A DNA stretch of 55,340 nucleotides from Ruminococcus sp. GTDB lineage: Bacteria; Bacillota; Clostridia; Oscillospirales; Ruminococcaceae. Location: positions 1 through 55,340 of the forward strand of contig JAFTYF010000026.1 in NCBI GenBank assembly GCA_017461395.1. Reading direction: 5' to 3'. Of this stretch, positions 7,861 to 17,027 are shown piece after piece (within the stretch, counting starts at the first letter, position 1; each line of letters opens with the position of its first letter). The translations under genes and the position numbers were made by a program. The notes under the pieces were generated by a model. That model ran no database searches. It was not told the DNA's origin and saw only the letters and a program-made list of their open reading frames with translations.

Positions 7861-8978
7861 TATTTTTCAAGAGTTCCATGTGACAGGGATTTAAGATATG
7901 CATTGATAAATCCGTCGATATCGCCGTCCATAACTGCCTGTATATTGCCGTTTTCAAAGCCTGTTCTATGGTCCTTAGCGAGGGTATAGGGCATAAATAC
8001 ATATGATCTGATCTGTGAACCCCATGCGATCTGATTCTGAACGCCCTTGATATCCTCGATTTTTTCGAGGTGTTCACGCTCCTTGATCTCAATGAGCTTT
8101 GAACGGAGCATCTTCATAGCGTAATCCTTATTCTGGTACTGGCTTCGCTGTGTCTGGCATGAAACAACGATTCCTGTAGGCTTATGAATAAGACGAACAG
8201 CCGAGCTTGTCTTGTTTACCTTCTGACCGCCTGCACCGCTTGAACGGTAAACTTCCATTTCGATATCCTCAGGGCGGATATCAACCTCGATAGAGTCGTC
8301 AATTTCTGGCATAACTTCAAGAGCCGCAAAGGATGTATGACGTCTGCCGGACGAATCAAAAGGTGAAATTCTTACAAGACGGTGAACTCCAGATTCAGAT
8401 TTCATATATCCGTAGGCATTTTCGCCCTCAATGAGGATAGAAGCCGACTTCACACCTGCATCATCGCCGTCGAGGTAGTCCATGAGCGTAACCTTATAAT
8501 TATGACGCTCAGCCCACATATTGTACATTCTGTAGAGCATTTCCGTCCAATCCTGAGCCTCAGTTCCGCCTGCTCCGGCATGGAAAGTCAGAATAGCATT
8601 GGAACCGTCATACTCACCAGTAAGAAGCGTAGACAGCTTTTCGTCCTCAAGCTTCTGCTTAAACGCATCAGATTCAGCCTTTATTTCCTCAATGGAGCTT
8701 TCATCATCTTCCTCAATAGAAAGCTCGATGAGTGTGATAAGATCTTCCAGACTATCGTTAAGTCTATTGTATTTTTCAATTTTTCTTTCAAGCGACTTCT
8801 GCTCCTTGAGGACGTTCTGAGAATTTTCAAGGTCATCCCAGAAGCCTTCCTTTGCAGTTTCTTCGCTCAGAGCAGCTACTCTTTCCTGCGCCGCCTTTAT
8901 ATTCAGAACATCAGCAAGCTCCTTCATTTCTTTACGGAAGCCTGTCATTTCTACTCTCAGTTCGTCAAGAATAATCAT
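7860..8978 (-). CDS. prfB: Peptide chain release factor 2
   Basis: 372 residues from 8978. An in-frame ATG at 8996 contains the AAGGA ribosome-binding site, so I use the second. The stop-codon discriminator SPF lies in HRLVRISPFDSSGRRHTSF and the peptidyl-transferase GGQ motif in RSSGAGGQKVNKTSS. It recognises UAA and UGA and triggers peptide release on the ribosome. The reading frame is continuous, so the autoregulatory +1 frameshift at an early UGA seen in many prfB genes is absent. Single gene with its own promoter. Confidence 0.97.
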   Translation of the reverse strand: MIILDELRVEMTGFRKEMKELADVLNIKAAQERVAALSEETAKEGFWDDLENSQNVLKEQKSLERKIEKYNRLNDSLEDLITLIELSIEEDDESSIEEIKAESDAFKQKLEDEKLSTLLTGEYDGSNAILTFHAGAGGTEAQDWTEMLYRMYNMWAERHNYKVTLMDYLDGDDAGVKSASILIEGENAYGYMKSESGVHRLVRISPFDSSGRRHTSFAALEVMPEIDDSIEVDIRPEDIEMEVYRSSGAGGQKVNKTSSAVRLIHKPTGIVVSCQTQRSQYQNKDYAMKMLRSKLIEIKEREHLEKIEDIKGVQNQIAWGSQIRSYVFMPYTLAKDHRTGFENGNIQAVMDGDIDGFINAYLKSLSHGTLEK

Positions 8979-9010
8979 AATTTCAGATCCTTTCAAAAAT
9001 ATACATTTTT

Positions 9011-9039
9011 ATTATACCACATTTTTACTGTCTCTGCAA
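9011..9039 (-). promoter_or_regulatory. Sigma-A promoter for prfB
   Basis: On the minus strand TTGCAG, 17-bp spacer, TATAAT, about 30 nt upstream of the prfB start. Confidence 0.7.
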
Positions 9040-9142
9040 CGTTTTTTTTTAATTTCCAGAGAAAAAAGTGCACAAAAATCAACAGTGTTTTTCTATAAGA
9101 ACGGTTCGTATGAAAAAATTTATAAAATCGGCTATTTTACTC

Positions 9143-9171
9143 TTGCAAATTTACTGGTTTTGTAGTATTAT
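9143..9171 (+). promoter_or_regulatory. Probable promoter for the glycosyltransferase-pur unit
   Basis: TTGCAA (9143-9148), 17-bp spacer, TATTAT (9166-9171). The leader that follows contains two short hairpins: AGTGA/TCACT (9187-9201) and TTCCGCA/TGCGGAA (9210-9231). The second ends 3 nt before the ribosome-binding site AAGGAGGT (9235-9242). No further promoter was found before purE. Confidence 0.6.
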
Positions 9172-9247
9172 TAATAGTGTATTGGTAGTGATAGCCTCAC
9201 TGCCGGAAATTCCGCAGAAAACATTGCGGAAAGTAAGGAGGTATTCC

Positions 9248-10249
9248 GTGAAACTCGTTTCAATTGTCGTGCCATGCTACAATGAACAGGAAGTTCTGCC
9301 CATGTTCTACGACGAAATAACAAAGACTACTGACAATATGTCAGAGCAGTACCCTGAGCTGGAATTTGAATATGTTTTCATCAACGACGGCTCAAAAGAC
9401 AAAACACTTGAAATTCTGCGCTCCCTTGCTGATAAGGACAAGCGTGTAAGATATATTTCATTTTCAAGAAACTTCGGAAAGGAATCGGGAATGTTCGCCG
9501 GTCTCCAGAATGCAAAAGGCGATTTCATTGTCGTTATGGATGCCGATCTCCAGCATCCGCCTTCATTCCTGCCGGAAATGTACAGCTACGTCCGTGACGG
9601 TGAATATGACTGCGCTACAACACGCCGTGTCAGCCGCGACGGCGAATCAAAGATACGCTCGTGGTTTGCAAGAAAATTCTACAAGATCATGAACAAGATC
9701 TCGCAGACAGAAATCGTTGACGGTGCACAGGATTTCCGCTTCATGACAAGACAAATGGTTGACGCTATCCTTGATATGAGTGAATATAACCGCTTCTCAA
9801 AGGGTATTTTCAGTTGGGTAGGCTTCAACACAAGATACATCGAATACAAGAATGTTGAACGTCCTGCCGGTACAAGCTCGTGGTCGTTCTGGGGACTCTT
9901 TAAATACTCCCTTGAAGGTATCATGGCTTTCTCGACTGCTCCGCTTGCGATCTCCTCGCTTCTCGGAATCGTCAGCTGTGTGATTGCCTTTATCCTCATG
10001 CTTGTGACTGTTATCAAGACGCTCGCTTTCGGAGAGGATGTTGCAGGTTATCCTACCACTATCTGCGTTATCTTCCTTCTCAGCGGACTTCAGCTTTTCT
10101 GCACCGGCATCCTCGGTCAGTATCTCTCAAAAACTTATCTCGAAACTAAACGCAGACCTATATATATCGCTAAGGAAACTGATGAATCCTACCGCAGCAG
10201 AAAGAAAAACTCTGTGGAAAACAGCGGTTCCTCCGCCGACAATGAATAA
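9248..10249 (+). CDS. Family 2 glycosyltransferase, GtrB/DPM1 type
   Basis: 333 residues, starting at GTG 9248 behind AAGGAGGT. The frame is open further upstream, but that part has no ribosome-binding site and falls before or within the promoter. The GT-A fold shows SIVVPCYNEQEVL, NDGSKDKT and the metal-binding DAD (98-100, DADLQHPP). TSSWSFWGLFKYSLEGI marks the membrane-associated polyprenyl-phosphate glycosyltransferases, and two C-terminal transmembrane helices follow. Such enzymes load a sugar onto undecaprenyl phosphate on the cytoplasmic face. Sugar and acceptor are not known. A GtrA protein is encoded at 28.9 kb, but in a separate unit. Confidence 0.93.
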   Translation: MKLVSIVVPCYNEQEVLPMFYDEITKTTDNMSEQYPELEFEYVFINDGSKDKTLEILRSLADKDKRVRYISFSRNFGKESGMFAGLQNAKGDFIVVMDADLQHPPSFLPEMYSYVRDGEYDCATTRRVSRDGESKIRSWFARKFYKIMNKISQTEIVDGAQDFRFMTRQMVDAILDMSEYNRFSKGIFSWVGFNTRYIEYKNVERPAGTSSWSFWGLFKYSLEGIMAFSTAPLAISSLLGIVSCVIAFILMLVTVIKTLAFGEDVAGYPTTICVIFLLSGLQLFCTGILGQYLSKTYLETKRRPIYIAKETDESYRSRKKNSVENSGSSADNE

Positions 10250-10269
10250 ATTCCGGAGGTGCAGCTGCC

Positions 10270-11355
10270 TTGAGTAAGCATATGAGATTAATCGTCACGG
10301 TGCTTTTTGCAGTTATTCTGCTGCTTACTGCCGCTATAACAAAATTCTATTCCGATACCGGAAAAAGCACAGGTGAAGGCGCTGTAAAAATCGACGCTGA
10401 AAAAAAACTCGGCAGCGATCCGATGGGAAATAGGATTTTCGAGGACAGCAGCGGTCTTTACGGCGTTATCGACAGCAATGAACGTGTGGTGATAGATCCG
10501 CAGTGGATAGAGCTTAAATTTGTCGGTGAAAATCTCTGCATGGTCTCAAAGCGACTTAACGGCAAGCTCATGACCGGATGCATCGACTTTGAGGGAAATG
10601 TCGTCGTTCCTATGATCTACCGTGACATTATCAAGCAAAGCCGTGGAAATTTCGTATTCTACACCGCATACCCTGCGGCAGATAATTCCTGTGTTCTCTA
10701 TGATATTGATTTTGCTCCGCTTTTCAGGCGTTCATGGGACAGCTGTTCCCTCACTGAGGACGAAATGATCCTTACCAGCACAAACGGAACATACATATAT
10801 AATGTGGACTATACAGGACTTACACTGAAAAGCGCCGATATCAACGGTATCGCTTTCGACTGCGAATATGAGCTTAACGTCCGGAACAAGAATATCCTCT
10901 CGGAGCTTGATCCCGATATGCTCGATGCGATATGCGCCGATTCTGGCAGATATATAGAATATGCCTTCACCGGCAGCCGTGAGTATCTTTCAGATGCCCG
11001 GACAGAAGAAAAATCAGTTTTTACAGCTATCTTCCCCGACGATAAAAAGATACTTTCAAAAAAGCTTACAAAGCTTTCAAATATTATTATACACAAAACC
11101 GATTCCGATGACGAAAAACCGCATTATACGGTTTCTATGACGGCTGGAACAGAAATCGTCTATGCAGACGACGAGGACAAGCCTCATACTCTTGAGGGCA
11201 GCTACAGAGCAGTCGTTGAATTCTGCGGAACTTCATCCAATGACCTCGCAGCAGTTTCAGGAAAATTCCTGCAAAGCTCGCCTGACTACCCAAAACCGCC
11301 GGAACCGGAAAATGATACCGATACTCAGGATGCTACAGCTGCTGCTGTTGAGTGA
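10270..11355 (+). CDS. WG-repeat protein with N-terminal membrane anchor
   Basis: 361 residues. The best start is TTG 10270 (GGAGG about 10 nt upstream); ATG 10282 is an alternative. Residues about 5-25 are an uncleaved-looking signal or anchor helix (LIVTVLFAVILLLTAAITKFY). Residues 55-130 resemble WG/KWG beta repeats (GVIDSNERVVIDPQW, GCIDFEGNVVVPMIY). The C-terminus is Pro/Asp/Thr rich. It is probably extracytoplasmic. It follows the glycosyltransferase by 20 bp and precedes purE, so it could share their transcript. Function unknown. Confidence 0.8.
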   Translation: MSKHMRLIVTVLFAVILLLTAAITKFYSDTGKSTGEGAVKIDAEKKLGSDPMGNRIFEDSSGLYGVIDSNERVVIDPQWIELKFVGENLCMVSKRLNGKLMTGCIDFEGNVVVPMIYRDIIKQSRGNFVFYTAYPAADNSCVLYDIDFAPLFRRSWDSCSLTEDEMILTSTNGTYIYNVDYTGLTLKSADINGIAFDCEYELNVRNKNILSELDPDMLDAICADSGRYIEYAFTGSREYLSDARTEEKSVFTAIFPDDKKILSKKLTKLSNIIIHKTDSDDEKPHYTVSMTAGTEIVYADDEDKPHTLEGSYRAVVEFCGTSSNDLAAVSGKFLQSSPDYPKPPEPENDTDTQDATAAAVE

Positions 11356-11385
11356 TCCGCAAATATACAGATTGGAGTTTTGAAT

Positions 11386-11886
11386 ATGTCAAAAAAAGTT
11401 GCAGTTATTATGGGAAGCAACAGCGACTTCCCTGTTGTAAAATCAGCTCTCTCTGAGCTTAAAAAGTACGGCGTTGAATTTGAATGCCGCATCATGAGCG
11501 CTCACAGAACACCCGCAGAAGCAGCAGATTTCTTCAAAAATGCAAGAAACAACGGCTTCGGCGTTATTATCTGCGCAGCCGGAATGGCAGCTCATCTCGC
11601 AGGTGCAGCAGCCGGAAATACATCACTCCCCATTATCGGAATCCCCATGATGTCAAAGGCTCTTGACGGTATGGACGCTCTCCTCGCAACAGTTATGATG
11701 CCGCCCGGAGTCCCCGTGGCTACAGTAGGCATCAACGGCGCTAAGAATGCCGCTGTTCTTGCAGTACAGATCCTTGCAGTTGCAGATGATGAACTCGCTG
11801 CAAAGCTTGACGCTGAAAAGGAAAAAATGGCTGAAGGAGTCCGTCAGAGCGACGCTGAGCTTCAGAAAGAAATTGCTAATATCTGA
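11386..11886 (+). CDS. purE: N5-carboxyaminoimidazole ribonucleotide mutase
   Basis: 166 residues. Start ATG 11386 has GGAG 8 nt upstream. The class I PurE signatures MGSNSDFP and SAHRTP are at the N-terminus, followed by the glycine-rich AAGMAAHLAGAAAGNT. It moves the carboxyl group of N5-CAIR to C4, giving CAIR. Class I PurE needs PurK to make N5-CAIR; purK is not in this window. First purine gene of the cluster. Confidence 0.96.
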   Translation: MSKKVAVIMGSNSDFPVVKSALSELKKYGVEFECRIMSAHRTPAEAADFFKNARNNGFGVIICAAGMAAHLAGAAAGNTSLPIIGIPMMSKALDGMDALLATVMMPPGVPVATVGINGAKNAAVLAVQILAVADDELAAKLDAEKEKMAEGVRQSDAELQKEIANI

Positions 11887-11970
11887 AGCATATAAAATCA
11901 TCACTCAGTTTACCCGTCCGATGAACGGACACATATATATTTCATATAATTCTCAAGGAGGAACTCTAAA

Positions 11971-12690
11971 ATGGAAAATATCGTAAAAATGGAACAGCTT
12001 TATGAAGGAAAGGCTAAGAAGGTTTATGCCACAAATGACCCTAACCTCGTTATCGTTGACTACAAGGATGATGCAACAGCTTTCAACGGCGAAAAGAAGG
12101 GAACTATCTCTGGAAAAGGCTCTATCAACAACAGAATGACTAACTTCATGTTCGGTATGCTCGAAAAGGAAGGCGTTCCTACTCATCTTGTCGAGGAAAT
12201 CAGCGACAGAGAAACAATCGTTAAGAAGGTATCCATCGTTCCTCTTGAAGTAATCATCAGAAACGTTGCTGCAGGCAGCTTCTCAAAGAGAATGGGCGTT
12301 GAGGAAGGCAGAAAGCTCCTTACTCCTATCCTTGAATTCGGTTACAAGAACGACGATCTCGGCGATCCCTTTATCAACGACTACTATGCTCTCGCTCTCG
12401 GTCTTGCTACAAAGGAAGAAATCGACACAATCGCTAAGTACGCTTTCAAGGTAAACGAGTTCATGGTAAACTTCTTCAAGAAGCTCAACATCGACCTCAT
12501 CGACTTCAAGATCGAGTTCGGTAAGACTCCTGACGGCACTATCATCCTCGCTGACGAAATTTCCCCTGATACTTGCCGTTTCTGGGACAGCACAACTCAC
12601 GAAAAGCTCGACAAGGATCGTTTCCGTCGTGATATGGGCGGCGTAGAAGAAGCTTATCAGGAAATTATGAAGAGACTTATGGGAGAATAA
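11971..12690 (+). CDS. purC: SAICAR synthetase
   Basis: 239 residues, full family length. It ligates aspartate to CAIR using [15 protein letters not shown] is the classic N-terminal motif; [20 protein letters not shown] and the metal/ATP site region [14 protein letters not shown] are all present. The ribosome-binding site AAGGAGG is strong. The 84-bp gap after purE contains a small hairpin (GTCCG/CGGAC) without a T-run. The purC stop is in frame with the next gene, only two codons before its ATG. Confidence 0.97.
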   Translation: MENIVKMEQLYEGKAKKVYATNDPNLVIVDYKDDATAFNGEKKGTISGKGSINNRMTNFMFGMLEKEGVPTHLVEEISDRETIVKKVSIVPLEVIIRNVAAGSFSKRMGVEEGRKLLTPILEFGYKNDDLGDPFINDYYALALGLATKEEIDTIAKYAFKVNEFMVNFFKKLNIDLIDFKIEFGKTPDGTIILADEISPDTCRFWDSTTHEKLDKDRFRRDMGGVEEAYQEIMKRLMGE

Positions 12691-12693
12691 TTT

Positions 12694-14118
12694 ATGGGCG
12701 GTTTTTTTGGAGCAGCCTCTAAAAATGACTGCGTCACCGATGTTTTCTTCGGTACAGACTATCATTCTCACCTCGGCACAAGACGAGGCGGTCTGACCTC
12801 CTATACTGAGGATATGGGCTTCCAACGAAACATCCACAGCATTGAAAACTCTCCGTTCAGAACAAAGTTTGAAAACGATGTTGTGAAAATGGAGGGCAAG
12901 CTCTGCATCGGATGCATCAGCGATACAGATCCCCAGCCTATCCTCGTCCGCTCAAAACTCGGACTTTATGCTATCTGCTCTGTTGGTATCATCCGCAATG
13001 CCGACGCTCTCGTTCAGGAGCTTCTTGAAAATGGCTGCGCTAACTTTGAGACTATGAGCAGCGGAAATATTAACTCCGGCGACCTTATCGGCGCTCTTAT
13101 CGCTCAAAAAAATTCCTTTGTTGAGGGAATCCGATACGCTCAGGAGAAGATAGACGGCACAATGTCCCTTATTATCCTGACTAAAACAAGCATTATCGCC
13201 GCAAGAGATACATACGGCAGACTTCCTATCATCGTCGGAAAGCGTGACGACGGCTACTGTATCTCTACAGAATCATTTGCATTCCAGAAGCTCGGATATA
13301 ATATATTCCGTGAACTTGAGGCAGGAGAGATCGCTGAGATCACCTCTGACGAATGCAAAACTATCAGCAAGGGCGATCCTTCAAAAATGAAGATATGCAC
13401 CTTCCTCTGGACTTATTACGGATATCCTACCGCCTCATACGAGGGCGTGAACGTTGAAGTTATGAGAACACGCAACGGCGAGATCATGGCTGAAAACGAC
13501 ATCAAGGCAGGCAGACTTCCTGATGTTGACTACGTCTGCGGAATCCCCGATTCCGGAACGCCTCATGCTATCGGCTACGCCAACAAAAGCGGTATCCCGT
13601 TTGCACGTCCGTTTATAAAATATACCCCCACATGGCCAAGAAGCTTTATGCCCTCAAATCAGAAAATGCGCAATCAGGTCGCAAAAATGAAGCTTATCCC
13701 CGTACATGAGCTTATCGCCGGCAAAAAGCTCCTCTTTATCGACGACAGTATCGTAAGAGGCACTCAGATGCGTGAAACCGTTGAATTCCTCTATGAAAAC
13801 GGCGCAAAGGAGATTCACATGAGATCTGCCTGCCCGCCTATCATGTTCGGATGCAAGTATCTTAATTTCTCACGCAGCACCTCAGAAATGGAGCTTATCG
13901 CACGTCAGATAATCAATGAGCTTGAGGGCGATGAGGGAATAAAATATATTTCCGAATACTGCTCATCTGACACCGAAAGAGGAAGAAAGCTCCGTGAGGA
14001 GATCTGCCGCAGACTCAAGCTCACTTCCCTTGAATTCCAGACGCTTGAAGGTACACAGAAGGCGGTCGGTATGCCGGAATGCAGCCTATGCTCATACTGC
14101 TGGGACGGCCGTGAGTAA
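12694..14118 (+). CDS. purF: Amidophosphoribosyltransferase-like protein lacking the glutaminase Cys
   Basis: 474 residues. In canonical PurF the residue after Met is the nucleophilic Cys of the Ntn glutaminase domain (C-G-x-F-G); here it reads MGGFFG. No upstream start can supply a Cys, because the in-frame purC stop lies two codons before the ATG. The rest is well kept: SHLGTRRGG, the PRPP-binding loop [10 protein letters not shown] (348-357), and cysteines C235, C387, C463, C466 and C469 in positions suggesting the Fe-S cluster ligands of Bacillus-type PurF. It may use free ammonia, get ammonia from a partner, or have another role. Related Cys-less proteins occur in Bacteroides and Clostridia (from memory). 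Its place between purC and purM supports a purine function. Confidence 0.88.
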   Translation: MGGFFGAASKNDCVTDVFFGTDYHSHLGTRRGGLTSYTEDMGFQRNIHSIENSPFRTKFENDVVKMEGKLCIGCISDTDPQPILVRSKLGLYAICSVGIIRNADALVQELLENGCANFETMSSGNINSGDLIGALIAQKNSFVEGIRYAQEKIDGTMSLIILTKTSIIAARDTYGRLPIIVGKRDDGYCISTESFAFQKLGYNIFRELEAGEIAEITSDECKTISKGDPSKMKICTFLWTYYGYPTASYEGVNVEVMRTRNGEIMAENDIKAGRLPDVDYVCGIPDSGTPHAIGYANKSGIPFARPFIKYTPTWPRSFMPSNQKMRNQVAKMKLIPVHELIAGKKLLFIDDSIVRGTQMRETVEFLYENGAKEIHMRSACPPIMFGCKYLNFSRSTSEMELIARQIINELEGDEGIKYISEYCSSDTERGRKLREEICRRLKLTSLEFQTLEGTQKAVGMPECSLCSYCWDGRE

Positions 14119-14171
14119 TCCCCTTTTTACCCATAACCCTATGGGAATATCAATATAAGGAGAATTTTAAA

Positions 14172-15209
14172 ATGAACAACAGTTTTTCTGAAAGCTATAA
14201 AAAAGCAGGCGTTGACGTTACTGCCGGATATAAGGCTGTTGAACTGATGAAGCAGCATATCGCAAGAACTACTCTCCCTGGCTGCGTATCAGGAATCGGC
14301 GGCTTCGGCGGTCTTTTCGAGCTTGATATGACTGGCATCACAAAGCCTGTTCTCGTTTCCGGAACAGACGGCGTTGGTACAAAAATCAAAATTGCATTTA
14401 TCCTCGACAAGCACGATACAGTCGGAATCGACTGCGTTGCTATGTGCGTGAACGATATTATCTGCTGCGGCGCAAAGCCTCAGTTCTTCCTCGATTACAT
14501 CGCTTGCGGAAAGAATATTCCCGAAAAGATCGCTGAGATCGTTTCCGGTGTTGCTGAGGGCTGCGTACAGGCTGAATGTGCCCTTATCGGCGGCGAAACT
14601 GCTGAGCACCCCGGTCTTATGCCTGAAGAAGAATACGACCTTGCAGGCTTCTCTGTAGGCGTTGTTGACAAATCAAAGATCCTCAGACCTGATACTCAGA
14701 AGGCAGGAGATGTTCTTATCGCTATCAAGTCAAGCGGCGTTCACTCCAATGGCTTCTCACTTGTAAGAAAGGTCTTTGACGTAAACGAAAAAAATCTTGC
14801 TATGCACTTCGATGATCTCGGAGCTACTCTCGGCGAGACACTGCTTACACCTACAAGAATCTATGTGAAGGCTGTCATGCAGCTTATCGACAGCGTGACA
14901 GTGAAGTCCGTTTCACATATCACAGGCGGCGGCTTCTATGAGAACATCCCGCGTTCACTTCCCAAGAACCTCTCTGCAAAGATCGAGAGAAACGCTGTTC
15001 AGGTTCTTCCTATCTTCGACCTTATCGCAAGAACCGGAAATATTCCTGAAAGAGATATGTTCAATACATTCAATATGGGCGTTGGAATGATCGTTTCTGT
15101 TGATAAGAACGACGCTGACAAGGCTGTTGCAGCTATCAAGGCTGCCGGTGAGGACGCATATATTCTCGGCGAACTTGTTGAATCCGAAGAAGGCGTAATC
15201 ATCTGCTGA
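14172..15209 (+). CDS. purM: AIR synthetase (phosphoribosylformylglycinamidine cyclo-ligase)
   Basis: 345 residues, normal length. It closes the imidazole ring of FGAM with ATP to give [23 protein letters not shown] is the usual N-terminus, with [26 protein letters not shown] and [12 protein letters not shown] as conserved ATP/substrate segments. The start is preceded by AAGGAG. The 53-bp gap after purF holds a small CCCAT/ATGGG hairpin. Confidence 0.97.
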   Translation: MNNSFSESYKKAGVDVTAGYKAVELMKQHIARTTLPGCVSGIGGFGGLFELDMTGITKPVLVSGTDGVGTKIKIAFILDKHDTVGIDCVAMCVNDIICCGAKPQFFLDYIACGKNIPEKIAEIVSGVAEGCVQAECALIGGETAEHPGLMPEEEYDLAGFSVGVVDKSKILRPDTQKAGDVLIAIKSSGVHSNGFSLVRKVFDVNEKNLAMHFDDLGATLGETLLTPTRIYVKAVMQLIDSVTVKSVSHITGGGFYENIPRSLPKNLSAKIERNAVQVLPIFDLIARTGNIPERDMFNTFNMGVGMIVSVDKNDADKAVAAIKAAGEDAYILGELVESEEGVIIC

Positions 15210-15229
15210 TAAATCAGAGGGGTTCATAT

Positions 15230-16102
15230 ATGAAGCTATTAAAAACAGCTTTGCTTATATGCGTTTCAGCTGCTGCGGTATCTGTTACCGCTCCGGCAGC
15301 CAGCGTTCCTGTGCATCCTATGGATGTATGCCCTGACGGCGTCATTGACTGCTTTGATGTCGCTATGGCACGTCAGAAAGGTCTGCCTGCCGCAGAAATT
15401 AAAAGCATACAGGACTACGTTCTTGGCAGAGGATATACCGCTCCATTACCGGAGACAGACGTCACCATCGACGAAAGCTGTATCCTCGAACCAAAAGGAA
15501 CTGTCCACACAGGCGAGGGAACTTTCTACGGCGGAGGCTATGAGGGCGGCTGTGCTATGCTTGATCCCGTTTCAAGAGATTACTGGATAGTCGCTATGAA
15601 TCTTGCCGACTACAATGACGCTCAGCTTGCCGGAGCATACCTCGAAGTTACGGGCGAGCTCGGAACTATCAATATGCTTGTCACCGACCTTCTCCCAGAA
15701 GGGAAAAAAGGTGATCTTGACCTCTATGTTGACGCATTTCCCCTTATCGCTCCTGCGGAAAAAGGCAGAGTTCCCGTAAGCTGGAAAATAGTTCCGCTTG
15801 ACTCGGCAAAAAATGCACCTGTTTCATACAAATACAAAGAGGGAACAACGGAATTCTGGTGCGGAATTCAGGTTCGCAACCACCGCTATCCCATTACAAG
15901 ACTGGAATACCTTGACGAAAACGGAGAATTTCAGGAAATAAAACGCCGCCCCTACAACTACTTTGAATCGGATAAAATGGGGGCTGGACCATTCACTTTT
16001 CGCATAACGGATATCTACGGTCAAATGATTATTGACGAGAATATTCCGCTTTCCTACGACGACACCGAAATAATTCAAGGTCATGTTCAGTTTCCGGAAT
16101 AA
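15230..16102 (+). CDS. Secreted bacterial expansin (EXLX1-like) with one dockerin-like repeat
   Basis: 290 residues. A signal peptide spans about 1-24. Residues 32-43 (DVCPDGVIDCFD) fit one dockerin/EF-hand-type calcium loop, with a helix up to about 66. Residues 93-290 align from memory with Bacillus subtilis EXLX1 (YoaJ) over both domains: GEGTFYGGGYEGG, AGAYLEVTG, VTDLLPEG, IQVRNHRYP, and an almost identical end GHVQFPE. The expansin acidic residues are kept (D153, D164), as is the aromatic platform (F209, W210, Y242). Tyr73 of EXLX1 is Leu155 here. Expansins loosen cellulose/wall networks without hydrolysis. The gene sits between purM and membrane genes; the reason is unknown. Confidence 0.9.
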   Translation: MKLLKTALLICVSAAAVSVTAPAASVPVHPMDVCPDGVIDCFDVAMARQKGLPAAEIKSIQDYVLGRGYTAPLPETDVTIDESCILEPKGTVHTGEGTFYGGGYEGGCAMLDPVSRDYWIVAMNLADYNDAQLAGAYLEVTGELGTINMLVTDLLPEGKKGDLDLYVDAFPLIAPAEKGRVPVSWKIVPLDSAKNAPVSYKYKEGTTEFWCGIQVRNHRYPITRLEYLDENGEFQEIKRRPYNYFESDKMGAGPFTFRITDIYGQMIIDENIPLSYDDTEIIQGHVQFPE

Positions 16103-16104
16103 TT

Positions 16105-16578
16105 ATGAAAGTCGAAAAAATTGATTTTGCATGGGCTGTCGTGTCCATGTTCATTGTCGGAATTTCATTCCGCAAGGGTATGCTTATTCAGGGCTTACTG
16201 CTGATATATGCGCTTATGGTGGTACTCTTTATCTACCACATCTTCGTTATAAAAAAACGATTGTCCGGAAGCATTGCCGTTTACGGAACAGTCGTGGAAT
16301 ACCATAAATCAAATGTCCCGAAGAAAAAAGGTTACTATCCCGTTGTGAAATACGAAACGGAATCCGGCAGGGAAATAACCTCTGTCTACACCGTCGAGGA
16401 CAGCCAGATGCGCTATGAGATCGGCGATGAACCTATGATCTGCTATGATCCCGATAACCCGATGTTCTTCTATTTCTCCGATCGTGAGGATGATCTTGTA
16501 AAGGATTACTACAGATTCATCGTGTTCGGCGGAGTGATTGCAGTTATGCTTCTATTCTTTCTTATTGCAGGGAAGTGA
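16105..16578 (+). CDS. DUF3592-type membrane protein
   Basis: 157 residues. Two N-terminal hydrophobic segments (about 8-50), a soluble beta-rich middle (VYGTVVEYHKS, GYYPVVKYETESGREI, YEIGDEPMICYDPDNP) and a C-terminal helix (about 130-155). The GxV...PVVxY...G..v.v.Y.P.nP pattern is that of DUF3592. It begins 2 nt after the expansin stop without a strong ribosome-binding site, suggesting translational coupling. Function unknown. Confidence 0.75.
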   Translation: MKVEKIDFAWAVVSMFIVGISFRKGMLIQGLLLIYALMVVLFIYHIFVIKKRLSGSIAVYGTVVEYHKSNVPKKKGYYPVVKYETESGREITSVYTVEDSQMRYEIGDEPMICYDPDNPMFFYFSDREDDLVKDYYRFIVFGGVIAVMLLFFLIAGK

Positions 16579-16584
16579 TATTCC

Positions 16585-16980
16585 ATGGGATTTTTTATTT
16601 TTGGTCTGATCGCAGCTGCTGCCGGACTTATCATCTGCCGATTCCATAAAGAATCTGTAAACTCGACAGAAAGTTTCAGCGGCGTTGTAACAGGAATCAG
16701 TGAAAAAATCCTGCCGCAGGGACATCTCCTTGTAAAAAAATATCGTCCCGTTGTAAAGTTCACCATGAACGGCAGAACCTACACCGCTGACCACCATAAA
16801 TACAGTCAGATCATTCTGCACAACGTCGGCGAAACAGTAATTATCTGTGTGAATCCTCAGATGCCGAAATACTTCTGCTACGCTGAGGAGGAACAGCCGC
16901 ATTCACTGATTGGAATAATCCTGACTTCATGCGGAATATTCGTCTGCATATTGAGTCTTGTCTTTTTAGTGATTCACTGA
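16585..16980 (+). CDS. DUF3592-type membrane protein, paralogue of the preceding gene
   Basis: 131 residues: one N-terminal helix, the same beta-rich core (GVVTGISEKI, YRPVVKFTMNGRTY, NVGETVIICVNPQMP) and a C-terminal helix. The shared pattern with the upstream gene points to an old tandem duplication. Both lie between the expansin and purN. Function unknown. Confidence 0.72.
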   Translation: MGFFIFGLIAAAAGLIICRFHKESVNSTESFSGVVTGISEKILPQGHLLVKKYRPVVKFTMNGRTYTADHHKYSQIILHNVGETVIICVNPQMPKYFCYAEEEQPHSLIGIILTSCGIFVCILSLVFLVIH

Positions 16981-17027
16981 AATATTACTGTACAATAATG
17001 ATTTCTATTTAAAGGAGGTCGATACCA

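Noticed and set aside
8900-8996. Programmed frameshift in prfB
   Set aside because: The frame is open from the start codon to the SPF and GGQ motifs; there is no early in-frame UGA with a Shine-Dalgarno-like stimulator.
9068-9247. 60-residue N-terminal extension of the glycosyltransferase
   Set aside because: The promoter lies inside this stretch and the strong ribosome-binding site serves GTG 9248, where family homology begins.
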